DNA from: Anniella stebbinsi
Lineage: Eukaryota > Chordata > Lepidosauria > Squamata > Anniellidae
Direction: 5' to 3'
Length of the DNA: 64,000 nt
Assembly (NCBI GenBank): GCA_029215795.1
Contig: JARDYH010000002.1
Span: forward strand, 269,770,310-269,834,309
The first letter of the stretch is position 1. Each line of letters opens with the position of its first letter. Positions 30,561-42,555 of the stretch are shown here, piece by piece. The translations under genes and the position numbers were made by a program. The notes under the pieces are model-generated. The model did not search any database, had not been told where the DNA came from, and was given only the letters and a program-made list of their open reading frames with translations.

Positions 30561-32012
30561 GATGCCGTCAACCTCTAGGACATCTCCCACGCCCTTCCCC
30601 AGCAATCTCACTTTTAAAAAAAGTTCAGAGATAATACACTATTTAAAATTATCATGGGATATTGCAGGCCACTAGATGGCACTGTTTCATTTAAGTTTAT
30701 GGAGCATTGCCAAGAAGGGAAGTTTTCAATTACAAATCACATGGCCGCCATTGGTCACCGTCTAAAGGAGCTGTAGACAATGCAGAAAGACCCCAGAAGA
30801 AGAAAATGGTAAGGATGTGGGTTTTTTCCTTAATGTAGTGATGCTCTTGTACTACAGATCCCAGAATTCATAATCATTGGCTATGCTGGCAGGACTGATG
30901 GGAGCTGAAGTTCAAAATATCTCGAGGGCACCAAAGTAAGACCCTCCTGGTTTTGCTGCCTTCTGGGACTGCAGAACAGGATTGTTGTCAAAGCACCTGG
31001 CAGGCCCCAATTCATGCATGACAGGACATACCATGTGCAGGCCTGCAGTAAAGAAATTTATGGGGTGATCCTAAACCTGTTCGCTCACTGGGGTTTATTC
31101 TCTAGTAAGTTTAGGATGTAGATGTAGACCCAGTCAATTCAGGTTAAAGGCCAGGTTGTTCATTTAAAACACCACAGTGACTTCACTTCAGAAGAAGTCA
31201 GGGCAGATGGTTGTGTTTGGGAATTCTTTTTAAAATTGTTTATGTATAAAAATAAACACTCTTCCATGAAATGTCGATTTTAAAAGCTAGCATGACTTTC
31301 AGATGGTTTGCCTACAATTTACACTTTCCAGTCACATGTGCACATATTTTATACATACTTCCGTCTGTGAAACTGTCTTGCAGGAGCAAACAAAGATCTG
31401 TTCTTTCCATTATGCTTGAAATGCCAGATCAATCTTCCCCAATCAAGCAGCCTTAAAATACCATCCCAAAATAGAGAGACACTAACCAAGTTTTAAAAAC
31501 AAAAAACAAAACACGGATGATTCAGTCAGTGCAGATGGTGCATGACCATCTCACACGATGCTGATGAATATAAACACTGCAACTTAACACATCCCCATCG
31601 GCTGCATTCTTCCTGCCTGGCAGAAAATTCAGAATTGGTGTACTGCTGGATTTACTCATCTGCTCCCCTTAAATAATAAAATAGCAGTGGGGTAGGAGAA
31701 ATAGATCTATTTATGCCATTTACTGTCAAAAATATTTATGTGGCTAACAAATAACCTCATGAGAACCTGAGCACTACTTTCACGTGGGACCAAAAAAAAT
31801 GGGCAGATTGATTTCTCTCCCCCCCCCCCCAAAAAAATATATCATTAGAAATAAGAAGCTTCATTTTTACCTGTCCAGAACCTTTGGAAACAGGGTGTTC
31901 AGAAACACACTGTTATGGCACATGGGATGTGCAATGTTTTCCCTTACTCTCCTCCACCTTTGCCCCCATCCATTCGTGACTATTTAAAAATGTGCACCAG
32001 AGCAGCTGTGTC
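30561..32012. other. Interval without gene; one AACTCCCA-family MITE
   Basis: About 30842-30945 is a diverged AACTCCCA-family palindrome (ATTGGCTATGCTGGCAGGAC core). Nothing else recognised. Confidence 0.4.
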
Positions 32013-32015
32013 TAG

Positions 32016-32360
32016 GTTCCCCTCTACAAGAATTCGGTTTGATGCCTGGTTGTCCTATTATGCGCATCTTCTCGCAATCGCTTTTACGCCTAATCCCCAT
32101 ACACGGGAGGCGGTGAAGTGCATTACCACTTGTATGAAACGTGCTTTAATGGTGTTTAATGCGGAGAATTGCTTGTTTACATAGCCAAAATGCACTTCAA
32201 CTCCCGCGGCAAATTAAAACTCGCTATTTAACGCGCATTCGATAATGCGCATAATCGGACAGAAAAAGCGCCTCAACCCCCAATTTGCGTTCCGCTCTTG
32301 TAGAGGTAAAATTTTTAATGTGCCTTGAAAGAGCTTTAAATCACTCTTGTAGAGGCACTC
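32016..32360 (+). mobile_element. Harbinger-like MITE (CTCTACAAG family), copy 3
   Basis: Ends GTTCCCCTCTACAAGAATTC and (reverse complement) GAGTGCCTCTACAAGAGTG. TAG flanks at 32013-32015 and 32361-32363. 345 bp. The target touches a palindromic MITE that follows at 32364. Confidence 0.9.
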
Positions 32361-32363
32361 TAG

Positions 32364-32710
32364 GAAAGAGACAGGCAACCTAGTGTTTTGGACTGGAGTT
32401 CCTATAATCCCTGACTATTGGGGATGCTGGCTGGGGCGTATGGGAGTACATTTGGAGGGGCCCAGGTTGGGGAAGGTTGGTCTAAGGAATCTTCAGTTTT
32501 CATGCTTCTATGCCTGCCAATTTTAAGTGTTACATTTAAGTGACATGTAAATTTTGATTTCCTTTAAAATCAATCCAATGTTACTTTTTAAATTGCAGAA
32601 CATTGCCTAAACCATTAGTGAGCAACCAGGTGCCTTTAAGATGTTTTGGATTACAACTTTTATAAGCCCCAGCCTGCATGCCCAATGGTCAGTGATTTTA
32701 GGAGCACCCC
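32364..32710. mobile_element. Two degraded AACTCCCA-family palindromes
   Basis: About 32364-32484 (GACAGGCAACCTAGTG ... CAGGTTGGGGAAGGTTGG) and 32621-32710 (CAGGTGCCTTTAAGATG). No duplications seen. Confidence 0.5.
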
Positions 32711-33165
32711 AAAGTGTCAACATCAGCTCACAAATGTGCTAATGTTGACCCTTTGGGCTCTCTGGCCTAACTCTGACCAAGACACACATCTGCTTTAATG
32801 TACATGAACCACACTTGACAGTTGGGGGGCAGGGGTCTTCACAGAACCACTTTGCCGCTCCTTCCTGACGAAAGTGTGAGATAGGCTGTGGGTCACTGCA
32901 GGCAGAGGAGCAATTGGCAGAAATTGCTCTGCCCCTTTACATGAAGGGTAGAGCAATGTAAGATCCACAAGTGAGACACTTTGAGCAGGGCCAACCCAAA
33001 ACATTTGGCTGCCTGAGGCAGAGCAAAAAATGGCACCACCCACCTAAGTCAAGGTGAGTAACACCCAAGTTATTTGGACAGTTGAGTCACCTCTCCATAT
33101 CCCTGGCAGTAAAAATGCAATATTAACAAATTAAAGCTACCTGAAGAAGATTGTAGATGATGATA

Positions 33166-33210
<45 letters not shown>

Positions 33211-34033
33211 TTAACTTTCTTAGCCACCTTTCTCAGGAAAAAAGCTCAAGCCATCTTACAATGAGACTGTAGCCTTGAAAGGTGGCTAAGAAATGGATTA
33301 AATCAAAGTAAGGGCCTGGTACTTCTGGTACTTGGTGACATTCTGGGTGTCCTGAAGAGGTCCAACCTGACAAAGGAAACAGTTCCCATCATGCTTTCAT
33401 ACTGGACACTGGTCCTGGTTCAGTCTGCAGTATCCATAGACTCAGTAGCCCAATGAGCACCCCTCCAGAGCAGCCTAGTTTCACCAGGATCCCCACACAC
33501 CAAACCCACAGTTAAAACAGAACAGTCTGCAGCTCTTGGAATCCTTCCATCTTTTTTTATTTAGGCACACTTATTATTTTGTAGGAGGATTAAATGAAAA
33601 TGTGAAAAGGAGGAAAGGTGCCATTCCATTAGATGTCGGATTCCCTTGCTCTGAAGGCACTTTTGCTCTGGCACCTTTTGCCTGCAGGCAATGATAAAGC
33701 TACTGATTAAATTTTAAAGAAACTGTCTTTGAACAAGTCAAGAGCTAGAACTGTAGAGGAATACATTATTCAAGGTAGATACCATGTGATCTCCCGCACA
33801 GCAGTAGTCCTGGGTGTCCAGGGCTCTACAGTCTATTACACAGTAACACTACCACCAAGTAACCAAGAAGAGCCCCTTGCTATAATATATGCTGAAATAA
33901 CCCATTTCTTGCATCTTCTGATTGTAACTTTAACAAGGCCCAGTTTTATAACTAATATTCTGGAAAACTGCAACTTCCTTTTTATGGCAAAGCATGAAAT
34001 CCCACAGGAAAATGTGGATCACCTGAGTTTATC
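32711..34033. other. Interval without gene; (GAT)n microsatellite
   Basis: A GAT-rich tract lies at 33155-33210 (18 or so units, one variant). The rest is unrecognised. Confidence 0.45.
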
Positions 34034-34036
34034 TTA

Positions 34037-34391
34037 GGCCCCCTCCACAAGAATGCGCCTTTGCGCCTGGTTCCGCGATTATGCGCATTATCGCGGAGGC
34101 GCATTTACTCACAATCCCTCTGCACGGGAGGCGGCGAGAAGCGGCGAAGCGCATTAAAAGATGCCCAAAAAGCGCTTTCCAGGTAGTTAATGCGCATAAT
34201 CGCTTGTTCACACAGCGAAAATGCGCTTTAACGGCCGGAGCAAAATAAAAGTCGCTATTTAACGCGCGTTCGAAAATGCGCATTATCGGGGAGATAACGC
34301 GCCTGTACGCCCGTTTTGCGCTCCGCTCGTGTGTAGGTAAAATTTATAATGAGCCTTCAAGGCTCATTAAACGCCCCGTGTGGAGGAGGCC
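34037..34391 (+). mobile_element. Harbinger-like MITE (CTCTACAAG family), copy 4, CpG-rich
   Basis: Ends GGCCCCCTCCACAAGAATGC and (reverse complement) GGCCTCCTCCACACGGG. TTA flanks at 34034-34036 and 34392-34394. 355 bp. It keeps many CpGs (ATTATGCGCATTATCGCGG, AACGCGCGTTCG) that are TpG/CpA in the other copies, so it may be the youngest of the six. Confidence 0.9.
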
Positions 34392-34394
34392 TTA

Positions 34395-35799
34395 CTTCAT
34401 CCATCAGGGGCCTAAATAGATTTTCCACATAAAAATATATACCACCAGTGCCTGTAAAAAGATGCAGCTGCAAATGACCCAACATCAGCTCAACAGCCTG
34501 AGTAGGAGAGGATTTATGCAGGAAAATGGCAGACAGTGACAGGTTTTATACCTGTTGGTGAAGCTCTTTGCGGAAAGTTAGAATTGTGATTGACATCACA
34601 TCTCCCATCAGGTGCTCTATCACTAATTTGTTCTCTGTTCTATTGCATGCCAGAGGAAAGTGTGCTTTAGGGGCATAGTGGACCATGCCAAGATCTGGAT
34701 ACTGTAGACTAGAATGGCCACTTTACACATCACCTAAAATAAGCCCCAAAAAAGTACATGAATTTGCATAAGGTTTGCATGAGCTAATTTTTATGAACAG
34801 ATGCAAATGTATTCTTCATATACTAATGTAAATACTGCGTTGCCACAGGGACTGCTAATGTGAGAATGGATAAAAATATGCTTGCCTTTTTCCATTCAGA
34901 CTGGAAGAATTGTGCACTTTTAAAATAAATCTACAAATATATTGACAACGGTGAAAACAAAACAAGATGTTCTTTTTGAAAAGAGCATTTACTATTTCTT
35001 TAAATTGGAAAGCTAAACCTCCAGAACTACAATTCCCAGAGTTTTTTGTGTGTCCTTTGGCAGAGGATTACTCCCACCACCACTAATGTGAACAGCTTTT
35101 GGGGAGGGGTGAAGCTTGTTTCTCCCTTTCGTAAACCTTCCCCCATCACCACCCCCGAAAACTACAACTCCCAGAGTGCTTTGCATTCACTCTTCAGATG
35201 GCTTTACCTCAGCCTCTTGTCACCGGGTCCAGCTTGCTCATAGCATAGCTCCTGCTTCTCCTCCAGCTGCAGCTGGTCTATGGCGGCCGCTTTCTCAGGA
35301 CCTTCCTTTCCAAGCTGACTGGGCTCAGGGCTTCGAGGTGGGCCTAGGATGGGCCTGAGCAGGGCTGGAGAGGGCACACTGCCCCTGCGCAAGTGAAGGC
35401 CCATTCCCAGCAATGGCTCTTCCTTAGCAGACACACACCTCTCCTGCCAAACATTGTGTTGCTATAGGTCAGCCTCAGCAGCAGGAGGGAAACCCAGGCA
35501 GGCCTCACCAGGGTTGCCATGTTGGTTATGGGCAGCGGCAGCAACCGTGACAGGAATATGAAAGGTGATGCCAGAGGAATGAGAGACTGTCTGGCATGGA
35601 ACCAAGAAACATAGAGTTTTCTTATTAAAGCTTGAGCTTTGAACTCTGTCACAGTTTCAAAATGTTCTGCCTGTCTACACTGCTCAAGCTTCAATTAAAA
35701 AAAATAGCAAAATCAGTCTGGTAGATCTCTAGTAATAAGCCTTACACTACTGTATTCTTACAGAGAATATATAGGTATAGATAGATGCATTTCTTAAGC
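34395..35799. other. Interval without gene; two short AACTCCCA blocks
   Basis: ACTACAATTCCCAGAGT near 35025 and ACTACAACTCCCAGAGTGC near 35161 are a direct pair about 135 bp apart, perhaps MITE ends. No exon recognised, although a 116-codon minus frame lies at 35344-35694. Confidence 0.4.
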
Positions 35800-36080
35800 A
35801 TAATAAAATCTCTAAGCAGTTACCATACAAAAGTATCAAAACTCAACAGTTAAAAATGCATGCATAATACAATATAATACTAAACAAAGGTTGACTTACA
35901 ACAACAAAGGTAAGATAAAAAGAAACAAGGAAATGAGGCAGTAAAATGGAGCAGCATCGTAATGATCTGATGGGAAAGCTTGGGTGAACAACTATCTTTT
36001 CAGGAGGCATTTAAACACTCCCCATTTAAATAGAAATGCAATGCCTTTTTTTGCCCTAGTGGGGAAGACAGTGACCAGGT
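35800..36080 (-). mobile_element. Possible L2-like LINE 3' end
   Basis: A-rich sequence with AATAAAATCTCTAAGCAG, then a minus-strand block resembling the terminal CLLKRxLFxxAFP coding end. Weak and diverged. Confidence 0.4.
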
Positions 36081-36312
36081 GACTTGTGTACCTCTAGGGA
36101 TGGGAGAACCAGGGATGCTCAAGCTCACCAAGATTTCCTGAACTCCAATTCAAAGCCCAGTTCGTTTTCACTTGCGACCTGTTTTTGTTCAAATGGGAAA
36201 TTCTGAAAGGAGCAGTGAGCGTTTCTATGCTTTTTTTTCAATGTACACTTTTTCTCCATTGACTAGAGTTTGAAATACGTATTATTTTTGAAAATGCACA
36301 TTTTTAAATTGC

Positions 36313-36345
<33 letters not shown>
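36313..36345. repeat. (AT)n(AC)n microsatellite
   Basis: AT units followed by AC units, left neighbour of the mariner-like MITE. Confidence 0.9.
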
Positions 36346-36346
<1 letters not shown>

Positions 36347-36448
36347 CGGGTGGCCCAAAAGTAGGTATAGTTGTTTAGAATGTTGATGGGTGGAGTCAGA
36401 ATGACAGTTGGGAAGAGTACACTGTATACCTACTTTTGGGCCACTTGG
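36346..36448. mobile_element. Mariner-like MITE, 103 bp
   Basis: The left end is CCGGGTGGCCCAAAAGTAGG. The right end, reverse complemented, is CCAAGTGGCCCAAAAGTAGG, both continuing TATA (22 of 24 identical). The right flank is TA and the left flank is a CA/TA microsatellite, consistent with insertion at a TA in (TA)n. The GGCCCAAAAGT-type end is mariner-like. Too short for a transposase. Confidence 0.75.

Positions 36449-36494
<46 letters not shown>
36449..36494. repeat. (TA)n(TG)n microsatellite
   Basis: The right half of the repeat tract split by the MITE. Confidence 0.9.
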
Positions 36495-36495
<1 letters not shown>

Positions 36496-36599
36496 TGAAT
36501 GCGCTGCATATCTTGGAAATGTGCTATTCGTATTTGGCGTTGCGAACAGGCCAAGTTCTGATGATTTGCAAACTGAAATTAAATTCTCATACATCCCTA

Positions 36600-36790
36600 G
36601 TGCTTACTGTGTGATGAGCAACTTCAAGGCCTCCTGCTGCTCTCCCTTCTTAATATGGTTCTTCAACTCCCAACATTCTTCATCACTTAAGCTGAAGTCC
36701 CAAAACATCTGGAGATCTCCTGTCTGCTCACCCCAGAAATACAGGTCTGTCCTCTGACAGCCCTGCAAATAGAGGCCTGTTCTTTGTGAA
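36600..36790 (+). mobile_element. Right part of a hAT-like MITE (family 4)
   Basis: CTGCTGCTCTCCC, CAAATAGAGG, CCTCTGACAGCC and a terminal CCGCCACCCTAG parallel the right half of 38232-38615. Confidence 0.5.
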
Positions 36791-36799
36791 GAAGTTCAC

Positions 36800-37800
36800 A
36801 CCGCCACCCTAGTGTGGACATTTGTCAAGGTTAAAAGCCTGCAAGACATACTGAACTGCCAATGTTGGATGCAACTTTAAGCGTCTCCATCCAGGAAAGA
36901 AAGAAACTAGTACTTGACATTTCTTAGCAATCACCTGAGATGCTTCCCAACTATTCATGGGAAATCCGTTGCTACCAAGGCACTCAACCACACTGACATT
37001 TCTAAGTGTTCTTGTAACACCTTGACTCTAGGAAATCCATGAAGGTCACAAAAACAAATGATTCTGGGCTGCTTTCCTTTGGGGCTCAACAGGTTGGTTA
37101 CAGCCCCTTGGTGGCCAATGTAAGTTCTCCTGACATGTGCAAATGCCTCCCTCTGTATCTAGGTCCAGATACCACCAAGTTGCCACAGGCACACCCTTCC
37201 TTTTGGCCAATCGGAGTCCTGGCACCATGCCAAAAAACACAGTCTCTCTGTCTCTCTGTGCAATCAAATGCTACGAAAAGGATGAGGATTTTTTAAAAAA
37301 TGAAGAAAATCAGTAGGGCTGTATGGGTGAATAGCATCAGTGCTTTTGTTGCATTCCCCCCTTTCCCCACTTCAGACTTTAAATCTGGATTAAAAAGCCA
37401 GAGAGATACATTGCAAATTAGTGTCACCTTGATTATTTTCAAACTTTAAAAGAGTGTCTAAAGAACAGCAGGGGGCCGTTATCATTCTGCCAGAGCTGTT
37501 CCTCAGTGTACCCTCCACTAATTTTTCTTCAGATTTTCTGGGGAAATGTTTTTCATTCCCGGAAATTGGATTGGATGGAAACTGTGGGATGAAAAAGAAA
37601 AGTGGGCTTTTTAAAATGCAGTCGGCATCTCGTGGATTTGTTTATTCATTTTGTACATTTGGAAACACTTCCAGATGTATTATAGTTTGCATTGGCCTCA
37701 TCCTCCTTTTAATTTAAAGTTACATATTGTGTTGTTAACATTTATTTTTATGGGCAACCTGCAGTACGTAAAAAATTTTAGAAGTAGAAGAATGATGATG
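36800..37800. other. Interval without gene; possible conserved non-coding stretch
   Basis: 37430-37700 lacks a recognised repeat and has long T-rich, CTTCAGATTTTCTGG-like sequence. It might be old unique DNA. Unproven. Confidence 0.3.
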
Positions 37801-37804
37801 ATGA

Positions 37805-37886
37805 TCATAGAATCATAGAATCATAGAATAGTAGAGTTGGAAGGGGCCTATAAGGCCATCGAGTCCAACCCCCTGCTCAGTGCATG
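37805..37886 (-). mobile_element. CR1 LINE 3' end
   Basis: On plus it reads ATCATAGAATCATAGAATCA, AGAGTTGGAAGGGGCCT, ATAAGGCCATCGAGTCCAAC and CCCCCTGCTCAG. This is the inverted 3' terminus of CR1 with its ATTCTATG octamer repeats. Very 5'-truncated. Confidence 0.85.
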
Positions 37887-37979
37887 ATGATGACGATGAT
37901 ATTGGTAAAGTTAGGATCAGAGACGCATTGGGTATCCTTTTGGAGGAATCAAAAAGCTTTTTGAGGAGAGGGTTATTTT

Positions 37980-38100
37980 GGATAGAATCCAACTACAGAC
38001 CTACTTAGAGTAGATCCATTGAAATCAATAGGACTTAAGTTAGTCATGACTAACAAGTCCCACTCATTTCAATGGGTCTGCTCCAAGTAGACTACACTGC
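37980..38100. repeat. Palindromic dispersed repeat (CCATTGAAATCAATAGGAC)
   Basis: GTAGATCCATTGAAATCAAT and its inverse ATTTCAATGGGTCTGCTCC around a TTAGTCATGACTAA centre. A diverged relative is at 59235-59360. Confidence 0.6.
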
Positions 38101-38231
38101 ATCAGGGCAGTAGGGACAAAGCAAGTTCAAAGCTGGTGTTCTCCTGTGATTGAGGGTCAAGCCATATATTATGTTAAAAATATAGTCTGGCTGTGTCTGT
38201 GATTATTACTTTAAATGGCAGACATAGGATT

Positions 38232-38615
38232 TACGGTGACCACTTACGCATTGCCAAAACAGAGGAAGTGCATCACCAAAAAGAGAGGACAAAGGAGGAC
38301 ACCAATTTGCATATGCTAATGCATATGTATAAATGAAAATTTAAAAACACTAAGTATAATTTAAACAGAAATACAATACCTCTCACCATGGTGAGGAAGA
38401 CTGACTGAGTGATGTTTGTGCCAGCTAAGTCAGCTGTCCAGGTGCTACAGTTGATGGTCAACTATAAGGCCTGTGCTGCTCTCCCACCATATGATTCTTC
38501 AACTTGAAACCAGACTTGGTCTGGCCTGAGCAACCCTTCAACAAGAGGATACCTCCAAATAGAGGACTGCCTTCTGACAGCTTGTCAAACAGAGAACTGG
38601 CCAGTGGCCACCCTA
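38232..38615 (+). mobile_element. hAT-like MITE (family 4), about 384 bp
   Basis: The left end is TACGGTGACCACTTACGC. The right end, reverse complemented, is TAGGGTGGCCACTGGCC. Flanks ATAGGATT and TGCAGATT match only 4 of 8, so the duplication is not supported. The AAAGGAGGACACCAATTTGC block recurs at 61545-61690. Confidence 0.5.
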
Positions 38616-38936
38616 TGCAGATTTGGACTGTTGGTGGAGGGTTTTTTGAGCCTTTTCCTCCTGTTCCGCAGTCCCAATGGAAATCCACCCACAGCTGGTA
38701 TGTGTGTCAGGTGGGAAGTGACCCAACTTCAGAATACGGCACAGAGGTAAAAGGTTAACACACACATGCACACACCACCGCCATTGTCCTGATCCTAATC
38801 CATTGTCAGGACCATTGTCCTGATCCTGATCCAGGAAAGGATGGAGGGAGCAGCTGCTATTTACACATAAAATAAATAAATAAACACAAACTATGCAATT
38901 AATGTAAATTTAGCTCTAAAATTGTTGGGTAGCAAG

Positions 38937-39405
38937 TGACATGCCCCCACTGGAGGAACCTTCCTTGGAGGAAGAGATAAAGCTCCCAGAAACTAAGAGC
39001 ACTCCAGATCAGTCACCTGGGGGAAATGACTGCAAGTCGGTCCCTCTCGGGGAGGAGACGCTGCCTTTGATGCAGAGGTTGAGCAATTCCCTGGTCCCAG
39101 GAGCATCATCGCCTCAGGAAACAGGCTGGCAGAACTCCTGCGCTTGCAAAAGAAAATGACTCCTCATGAATAGGGCTCCAGGCAGAGAGCTCTAATGTAC
39201 CACAGCTGAGCTGAGGGTGGGGTTCAGCAGGCTCTGGTGATAGCAACCTGTGCCGGTATCTGCCTATCCTATTCTTCTAGCTCCACTGTCTGCTACCTTG
39301 CCTCTTGGACCTTGCCCTGTGATTGAGTCTCCGTGCTTCTGACTCCTGCTGGGCCCTACTTCTGGTCTGTGTAATGTATCTGACTAGGGAGGTCACGGTA
39401 GTCCA
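38937..39405 (+). mobile_element. LTR-like fragment
   Basis: Starts TGACATGCCCC and could end GTGGAGCCTGACA near 39427. An acidic quasi-frame (LEEPSLEEEIKLPETK) resembles the U3 of the LTR at 17365-17981. No polyadenylation signal or duplication settled. Confidence 0.4.
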
Positions 39406-39699
39406 AAAGGAGGGTGGAGCCTGACAGATTCCCTCCTGCTCAGCCTCCTAGACTCCCATTCCCATACTTACCCAACATGTTTAGCTCCATGGCCCATTCA
39501 CCACTGTAATCTTACATAAATGGCTGCCATGTACATAAAACAACAAGCCACCATTTTTATGCAAAAGGGCGGCTCACTGAGAAATCGGATGGCTGCATGC
39601 CACTCGCCGGGCACCCACAGACCACTCGCCAACTCAACCAGGGCAGCGGGGGTCTGGTTAGCAGCACACAAGGCAGGCACGGGTTGGTTCGCCCATCCC

Positions 39700-39960
39700 T
39701 ATATCTGACTGCTTGTGTTTTGACCTGTGCCCGCCATCTTGACCCCTCCTTCACCTGATCCCACATATCTAACTGGTTGCCTGTGTTTTGACCTTTGCCT
39801 GCTATCTCTACCATTCCTGCCTTAGCCTGAACCCAACTGGTCTAAAACCTGTGGACATGAACATTTCCCTGTTCTGTTACCTTGCTTTCTGTTCAGCCCC
39901 TTCACTCAGGGTCTGCTACAGCCAACCAGGACAGCAAGGCTGAGAAGGACCTGGGCCCAG
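39700..39960 (+). repeat. Local ~70-bp imperfect duplication
   Basis: CTGACTGCTTGTGTTTTGACC and CTAACTGGTTGCCTGTGTTTTGACC, quoted here as TTGTGTTTTGACC and CTGTGTTTTGACC, recur with CCTGATCCCACA in between. It resembles LTR downstream sequence, but this is not proven. Confidence 0.4.
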
Positions 39961-40599
39961 AAGATCCTGCCATGGTGTTGCAGTGGATTTCAGCAAAATG
40001 GGTTAGATCCAGACTTAGGTGCCTTCAAGTGGGTTGGCAGAAGCGGAATTAGCTGGCTGGGGAATGCTGGCTGTTGCAGGACTTTTTTCTGTCTAAACGT
40101 GCATGGAATTGCGCTGTTAGTGGATCAGTGTCTTCCTTCTTGATAGAGAAAGCACAGTCTAATGAACTCAAGTATGTGCATTGTTGCTTTCAAGCTGGTA
40201 GAGCACTTACGAAGGGAGCTATCTTTAAAAAAAATACACAGGGAGGGGGTAGAAGCACAGGGGGAGGGGAATCTAGGGCAAAAGAAACATGAAAATCACT
40301 TTTCTAGGTCTTTCAGCATCAGCTTCTACTTGTTATTACAAAAGGGGAGAAGAGGGGAAGAAAAGGAAGAAAACACCAAGGAATATGGGAGGGGAGAAGG
40401 CACAATATAATAGTGATTTCCCCACACACAGACACACACAAAAATAACATGGTGGTATGTAGTTAATATGAAGTGGAAGTTTGTGTAATGTGATTACATT
40501 AGATTCTCATTCTGGTCTTTGTACCAGTTCTATCAAACTTTGCAAAACAGCATGAAATGCATAAACCACAAGTGAAAATTGTCCTGTTTGTGACATTTT

Positions 40600-41480
40600 A
40601 TACCAGGGTGTGGGATCTTTGCCCCTCCAGATGTTGATGGACTGCATCTACCATCATCCCTGATCATTGGCCATGCTGGCTGGGACTGATGGAAGTTGGA
40701 GTCCAACCATATATGGAAGGCCAAAATTTCTCCAACCCAGTTCTGTTATGGGTACTAGCGTAACAGCTGAAGGTGAGTGGGAGGAGGAGAAAGCCAGGGA
40801 AGAAGGAAGAAGAATTAGTAAATGAACAGCTTGAAGCAAGTGATCTTCAGTTAAGGGTCGACATGAAAATGAAGTGTTCTAAGTGCCTATATTCTTAAAT
40901 AACATTGGTGTCTGCCTGGCTATTCTATAGATCCATTAAATCAACTTCATTTGTTTTAAGCCAAGTTGTATCTATCTACTTATTTCACAAAACTCTGCCC
41001 TAAGCACAACTCATTGTGGAGGAAGAAAGACTCATGGTGAGCCGAAACACAGCTAAGCTGCAAATCTTGTAGAAGGAATGGCCTGTTTGAACAAAAACAA
41101 ATGAACCTTTCACTCTCCAGGAAATGGGATCGAATCAAAATTAATGTGATACAGGGCATATCCAAGCTACAAATTTAAACATCATTCCTTTTTTGTGAGA
41201 AGACCAACCAGGAGACCATGTAAAGATATAAAATGGGGTGGGGAAACTGCGGTCCTCCAGATGTCAGAATACAACTCCCATTATCCCTGGCATTGGCCAT
41301 GCTTACTGGGGTTGATGGGATTTGAAGTCCAAAGCATCTGGAGGACACCTCATTAAGGGACGCTGGAATAGACAATACGGGCTCAGATGGACCAATGATC
41401 TGACTTGGCATAGATCAATGATCAGGGATGATGGGCATTGTAATCCAACCACATCTGATGAACCACAGGTTCCCTACTCC
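40600..41480. mobile_element. Three AACTCCCA-family palindromic MITEs
   Basis: About 40600-40720 (GATCATTGGCCATGCTGGC core), 41232-41350 (CATTGGCCATGCTTACTGG core) and 41405-41480 (partial). Stretches between them hold no gene. Confidence 0.55.
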
Positions 41481-42235
41481 TAGTAATCACATCCATACAG
41501 CAATAATAATAACAATGAAAGCACCATGTCTAGGGACACCATGAATGGAATGGTTTGCCACCATGACAAGAAGTTTGTTTCCATTATGTTCCATCCCATT
41601 GTCTTCTGGGGGAGTCAATGTCATTCAAAGACTCACCCGTCCATTCTCACTCCCCTGTTCCCAAAGGCTTCTTCTGAGCTCTGACCTTCCATGTCAGGAA
41701 TTAGAAATGTGCCCCTCATCACTCTCAGCCCAGAGAAGGAAAACAATCATGTTGTGTGCTGCTAGTCAACTTCTCAACCACACTGGTGGTGAGCACATCT
41801 GACTTCCCAGGTGACCGCAGGGGATGCCATGCTGCACTGTGACACCACCCCAGAGAGCCTCAATCGCCTTCACACAGAATCCACTTCCACTCCAGAAATG
41901 CACTAAGGTAGACCTCAGAACCCGGAGGGATGATGAAGGCTAGGAAATGTCACAATCGTCTCCGTAAATGTGACACAAGGTGACTTCTGGGCAAAATTAA
42001 CACAACTGGAAGAATTCACTCCCTCTTGTCAGTGTAATGAAATGTGATATGTGTTGTCGAATGCAACAGCATGGGCACATTTGGACTGAGCTGCAGCGGC
42101 CATACCCTTTAGACCAGTGACTTCCTTACTAAATTTAAAATAACCTCAGCATACAGTATGCCTCATAAACTGAAGGAGTATGGATCTCTGTCCGTGGGAA
42201 CGAATACATTTTCCTTTTTTAACGTTTTCCTCTGC
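41481..42235. other. Interval without recognised feature
   Basis: No gene or repeat family that I can support. Confidence 0.4.
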
Positions 42236-42330
42236 CAATTGCTAAAATCGAAATATGCTCAAGGCAGCTTACAATCTATGATCAACATCATGATTTAAAA
42301 CAAATTAAAGTACAATTTATAACAGCAGCG
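42236..42330 (-). mobile_element. L2-like 3' tail fragment
   Basis: CTCAAGGCAGCTTACAATC then TTTAAAACAAATTAAAGTAC, the same order as the tail at 12000-12070. Confidence 0.5.
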
Positions 42331-42555
42331 AAAGCCTCATCAAAACAGGACTTCATCAGATGTTCTCCTGTTTTGCCTTGGGGTTGAAAGTTGTACTTGG
42401 GGGCAGCAGTGGCAGAACTATTTTGGTGGGGAGGGGGTCCCTTTTTCTATCCTTTTTGTTGCCAGTGTTTGTTGCCATGGTTTTCCCTCTGTGCTGTTGC
42501 TTCTGCTGTTGTCTCCCCTTCTAATTATTACACCTTCTCTTTCTCAAATGAATCA

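Noticed and set aside
37805..37886. A short tandem repeat of ATCATAGA as an independent satellite
   Set aside because: The octamers are the known 3' terminus of CR1, and the adjacent sequence matches the CR1 3' end in order.
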